DNA of 37,185 bases from Candidatus Giovannonibacteria bacterium RIFCSPLOWO2_12_FULL_43_11c (lineage in GTDB: Bacteria > Patescibacteriota > Minisyncoccia > JACPKW01 > UBA11713), in assembly GCA_001780775.1 (NCBI GenBank), contig MFIO01000034.1, positions 1 to 37,185 of the forward strand, given 5' to 3'. How positions within the stretch are numbered: position 1 is the stretch's first letter; each line of letters opens with the position of its first letter. The notes under the pieces were generated by a model. That model was not told the DNA's origin. It searched no databases and saw only the letters and a program-made list of their open reading frames with translations. The position numbers were made by a program, and so were the translations under genes. Below are positions 34,181-37,185 of the stretch, in pieces.

Positions 34181-36238
34181 ATGGCCAAAGAGTATCTTTT
34201 AGCTTTTGAATATTATCTAGTTTTTTTAGCGTTCGCGCCGATCGGGCTTATTGTTGCACGGCCATTTATACAAAACTTTCGCGCCGCATATACACTATCC
34301 AAGCTTTTGGGACTTCTTCTTTTTGGATATTTGATTTGGCTTTTATCTTCTCTGCGCATTCTGGACTTTCAAAGCATCCTCTTAATTAGAATTCTTTTTG
34401 CGCTTGTTGTGGGCGCAAGCATGTATGCGTTATGGAAATATTGGCCGAAGGATTGGCAAAATATTTTAAAAAATATTCTAACCGTTGAAATTTTTTGGTT
34501 TGTTTTTTATTTCCTTTATCTCTGGCTCCGGAGCCACAACGCGGAAATTCACGGCACAGAGCGCTTTATGGACATGGCGTTTTTCAAGGCTTCGAGTATG
34601 GCCAATTATTTCCCTCCCATTGACCCCTGGCATGCGGGAAACCCCATCAACTATTATTATTACGGTCATTATCTTTTTTCCTTGGTTTCAAATCTTCTAG
34701 GTGTATCCGCCAATTATGCGTATACCTTTACATTGGGAATTATTTTCAGCTCTGCCCTTGTGCTTTCTTGGACTTTTGTCCGACGTTTTTCAAATTCAAA
34801 ACTTTTCGCATCGCTTGCGGCGTTTTTTGTAGTCGCCGCGGGAACCGTCGCGTTCGGAATATGCATAATCGAAACATCCGGCGCTTGCTCTTACGTAAAA
34901 TCAACAAGGCTTTACGAACCTTCTTATATCATCAATGAGATACCTTCCTATAGTTTCACTGTCGGCGATCTACACGCGCATCTGATAGCGCTCCCGTTTT
35001 TCTTATTGGCATTATTCTTTTTACTCGAACTCTCCGAGCGGGAAAAAATCGGTTACGGGTTAATTGGGGTACTCGCGATTATTCTCTCTTCCCTTGGCTT
35101 AATGAATCCTTGGGATTTTGTTTCGCTCGCGCTAATTGTTTTCTTGATTACTTTGTTCAAAATATTTCGAGGCGAGTATAAAATATTAATCGCAAAAATG
35201 GCACTTCTTGCAGTAATCTCGATTATCTTGATGCTTCCCTTTTTTATGCATTTTGAGAGTGGGGCGTCCGGTATCGGATTTTCCCACACATATGCGGCTA
35301 CACATAATCTTCTGACGGGCTTTCAATATCCGACTCCCCTTTCAGGCTGGCTTGGCATTTGGGGCGGTTTCGGCGCGATTCTGGCGCTTTGCTTCCTCAT
35401 ACTGCGGGACAAAATTTGGAATACAAAAAATTTTCTATTTCTTCTGTTTCTGGCAGCCGGATTGCTGCTAATAGGTGTTGAACTGTTTTTTATAAAAGAT
35501 ATTTATTCGCTCGCTAATCCTCCTTATTTTCGAGCAAATACGGTTTTCAAATTCGGATTCCACGCTTGGACGCTTCTTTCTCTTGCGACCATGATCCTTT
35601 CGGCCGGAGCGTTTCGCGAGTATAAATTAACCACGAATAAATATAAAAAGACGATGGCGCTTATTTGGGTTCTTCTAATCGTAATAACTATCCTCGTATT
35701 TCTAGGTCTTTTTTATCCGCTAAGAGCGATAGATGAATTCTATCTTTCATCAAAATCCTCAAAGACCTTGGATGGCTCATTATTCTTAAAATCCCTCTAC
35801 CCGGACGATTACGCGGCCATTAATTGGTTGGATAAAAACATTCACGAAAGAAAAGTCATCATCGAGGCGGCGGGCGATAGCTATAAGGAGTTCGGCCGAA
35901 TCAGCGTTTTTTCCGGAATGATAAACCCGATAAATTGGCTAACGCATGAATGGGGCTGGCATTTCAAGCCGGAGGGACGCCCGGCGATTAATGCAAAAGT
36001 ATCGCAGGAATCCGGCTGGGGCAAGGTTGCGGTTATATCGGGCGATGTTCGTCAAATTTATGAATCTGACGATGTCGCGATGACGCGGACGCTTTTACAA
36101 AAATACAACGCGGAATTCGTCTATATTGGGGCGCTCGAAAGAACGGGATATCCCAATCTCTCTGAACAGAAATTTTATGAGCTCGGGCAAGTTGTTTTCT
36201 CTTCGGGAAATTCGAAGTTATTCAGAGTGGACGATTAA
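34181..36238 (+). CDS. YYY-domain (DUF2298, Chlor_Arch_YYY) multi-TM membrane protein
   Basis: HGTERFMDMAFFKASSMANYFPPIDPWHAGNPINYYYYGHYL; SYSFTVGDLHAHL; C-terminal DYAAINWLDKNIHERKVIIEAAGDSY. Confidence 0.88.
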   Translation: MAKEYLLAFEYYLVFLAFAPIGLIVARPFIQNFRAAYTLSKLLGLLLFGYLIWLLSSLRILDFQSILLIRILFALVVGASMYALWKYWPKDWQNILKNILTVEIFWFVFYFLYLWLRSHNAEIHGTERFMDMAFFKASSMANYFPPIDPWHAGNPINYYYYGHYLFSLVSNLLGVSANYAYTFTLGIIFSSALVLSWTFVRRFSNSKLFASLAAFFVVAAGTVAFGICIIETSGACSYVKSTRLYEPSYIINEIPSYSFTVGDLHAHLIALPFFLLALFFLLELSEREKIGYGLIGVLAIILSSLGLMNPWDFVSLALIVFLITLFKIFRGEYKILIAKMALLAVISIILMLPFFMHFESGASGIGFSHTYAATHNLLTGFQYPTPLSGWLGIWGGFGAILALCFLILRDKIWNTKNFLFLLFLAAGLLLIGVELFFIKDIYSLANPPYFRANTVFKFGFHAWTLLSLATMILSAGAFREYKLTTNKYKKTMALIWVLLIVITILVFLGLFYPLRAIDEFYLSSKSSKTLDGSLFLKSLYPDDYAAINWLDKNIHERKVIIEAAGDSYKEFGRISVFSGMINPINWLTHEWGWHFKPEGRPAINAKVSQESGWGKVAVISGDVRQIYESDDVAMTRTLLQKYNAEFVYIGALERTGYPNLSEQKFYELGQVVFSSGNSKLFRVDD

Positions 36239-36467
36239 ATTTCACGGTGTAGTGTTTGTTTGAAAAAGTCAGAACCCATTTTGCGGAGAACCCCGATTGA
36301 CCGCCTCCGCTTCGCTCCGGCGAAACGCTCGGGCGCAGCGGAATTCCCCCTCACCCCCCGCAGTGTTCTTGCATAGACGGACGGAATTTTTGGTGGCGAC
36401 ATTCTGAAATCTTGCCCTTGCCCCACCCTCCTGTGCGCGGACAAGTTTATGGAACTCCCTAAAATCA

Positions 36468-36488
36468 ATAATCCCGTTTTGGGATTAT
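36468..36488. promoter_or_regulatory. Hairpin/dyad ATAATCCC-gtttt-GGGATTAT upstream of XRE gene
   Basis: Perfect 8-bp arms 15 nt before ATG 36504. Confidence 0.45.
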
Positions 36489-36503
36489 GCCACAATAGGA
36501 TAT

Positions 36504-36740
36504 ATGATGCAAACAAGTATGAGCAAGTCCATATACTCAAAAGACTACAAAGAAATCATAGAACGTTTGAAAGAAGCGCGTATTGAGGCTGACCTATCCC
36601 AACAGGCGGTAGCCGACAAACTCGGTAAGCCGCAATCCTACATCTCAAAAATTGAATCCGGTGAAAGACGGCTGGATGTGGCGGAAATGAAAAAATTTGC
36701 GGCTGTTTATAATAAGCCGGCTGATTATTTTTTGAAATAA
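36504..36740 (+). CDS. XRE-family HTH regulator (controller-protein-like)
   Basis: IIERLKEARIEADLSQQAVADKLGKPQSYISKIESGERRLDVAEMKKFAAVYNKPADYFL. Confidence 0.88.
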   Translation: MMQTSMSKSIYSKDYKEIIERLKEARIEADLSQQAVADKLGKPQSYISKIESGERRLDVAEMKKFAAVYNKPADYFLK

Positions 36741-37185
36741 TGATCGCAAGCACTAAAAAATCCAGAGAAGCAATTAAATATCTTCAATCCGCAGAAGGTA
36801 AAATTTTGAGTTATCTAAAGAAAATCGTAGGTAATAAAGATTTTAGTTACCGGACATTTGGAACGGCCATCGAGGAGCACTTAACGGATGTAATTGTTAA
36901 AATCTTAACCGAAGGAGGCTTCATCAAAGGTGGCTCGGATTTTTCTGTTTCGCCAAACAAAAATTATTTTCCAGATTTTGAGCTAAAAACTACACCGCCC
37001 CTCGCTATTGAATTTAAATCGGGCAACAAAAGTCAATACAGAAACGGTAAGTGGGTTATGGTAAAGAATAGCGAAAATGATATGGGTACACTCAACGAGT
37101 GGCCAAGAAAGATTGAAAAATTTGGCGGTGATAATATCTACTATATTTTTGTAATCTATAATTTTAATGACGCGACGAAAGAAGT
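36740..37185 (+). CDS. Putative type II restriction endonuclease with PD-(D/E)XK motif (3' truncated by window edge)
   Basis: ATG overlaps the XRE stop (TAATG). Frame open to window end: MIASTKKSREAIKYLQSAEGKILSYLKKIVGNKDFSYRTFGTAIEEHLTDVIV...NYFPDFELKTTPPLAIEFKSGNKSQ...NDMGTLNEWPRKIEKFGGDNIYYIFVIYNFN; PD...EFK active-site pattern. Confidence 0.75.
   Translation, partial: MIASTKKSREAIKYLQSAEGKILSYLKKIVGNKDFSYRTFGTAIEEHLTDVIVKILTEGGFIKGGSDFSVSPNKNYFPDFELKTTPPLAIEFKSGNKSQYRNGKWVMVKNSENDMGTLNEWPRKIEKFGGDNIYYIFVIYNFNDATKE

Noticed and set aside
36235-36540. 101-aa minus-strand ORF (MSIWTCSYLF...)
   Set aside because: Spans the GC-rich non-coding block and overlaps the XRE start; composition not protein-like. 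Kept only as a sequence-block finding.
1-37185. CRISPR arrays, rRNA genes, inteins, transposases
   Set aside because: No regularly spaced repeats, rRNA signatures, intein blocks in dnaB/dnaX, or transposase motifs were seen.
1427-37185. Alternative genetic code (UGA as Gly/Trp)
   Set aside because: UGA terminates conserved genes sensibly (e.g. rplI) and Trp is encoded by TGG; standard bacterial code fits.

Overview
This 37 kb window has the gene content and style of a Candidate Phyla Radiation (Patescibacteria, probably Parcubacteria-like) chromosome. It is densely packed, mostly minus-strand, with many small membrane proteins and minimal intergenic space. Recognisable core genes: rmuC (3' part), rplU, recR, dnaB, cysS, corA-like, an S41 protease, rplI, rpmA, obgE, serS, dnaX, an ftsQ-like gene, an ECF sigma factor and tRNA-Gln(UUG). 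Accessory content: a purCE-purM operon, a CYTH-ICMT fusion, peptidases, a flavin amine oxidase, an ABC-F ATPase, a hicBA module, a MazG-like gene, an SDR, two GT39-like glycosyltransferases, a GtrA protein and a YYY/DUF2298 protein. At the right edge an XRE regulator is coupled to a truncated PD-(D/E)XK nuclease that the ORF track misses. Main points for follow-up: (1) a recurrent promoter grammar with a -10 hexamer 6-7 nt before ATG, suggesting many leaderless mRNAs; (2) a 48-bp in-frame palindromic insertion in the dnaX zinc module that encodes nearly the same peptide on both strands; (3) a CYTH-ICMT fusion whose catalytic ExExK lies upstream of every canonical start codon; (4) a PAICS-like PurC-PurE fusion operon; (5) unannotated small ORFs; (6) the controller/nuclease edge module. 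All calls were made by eye from sequence; no searches were run.
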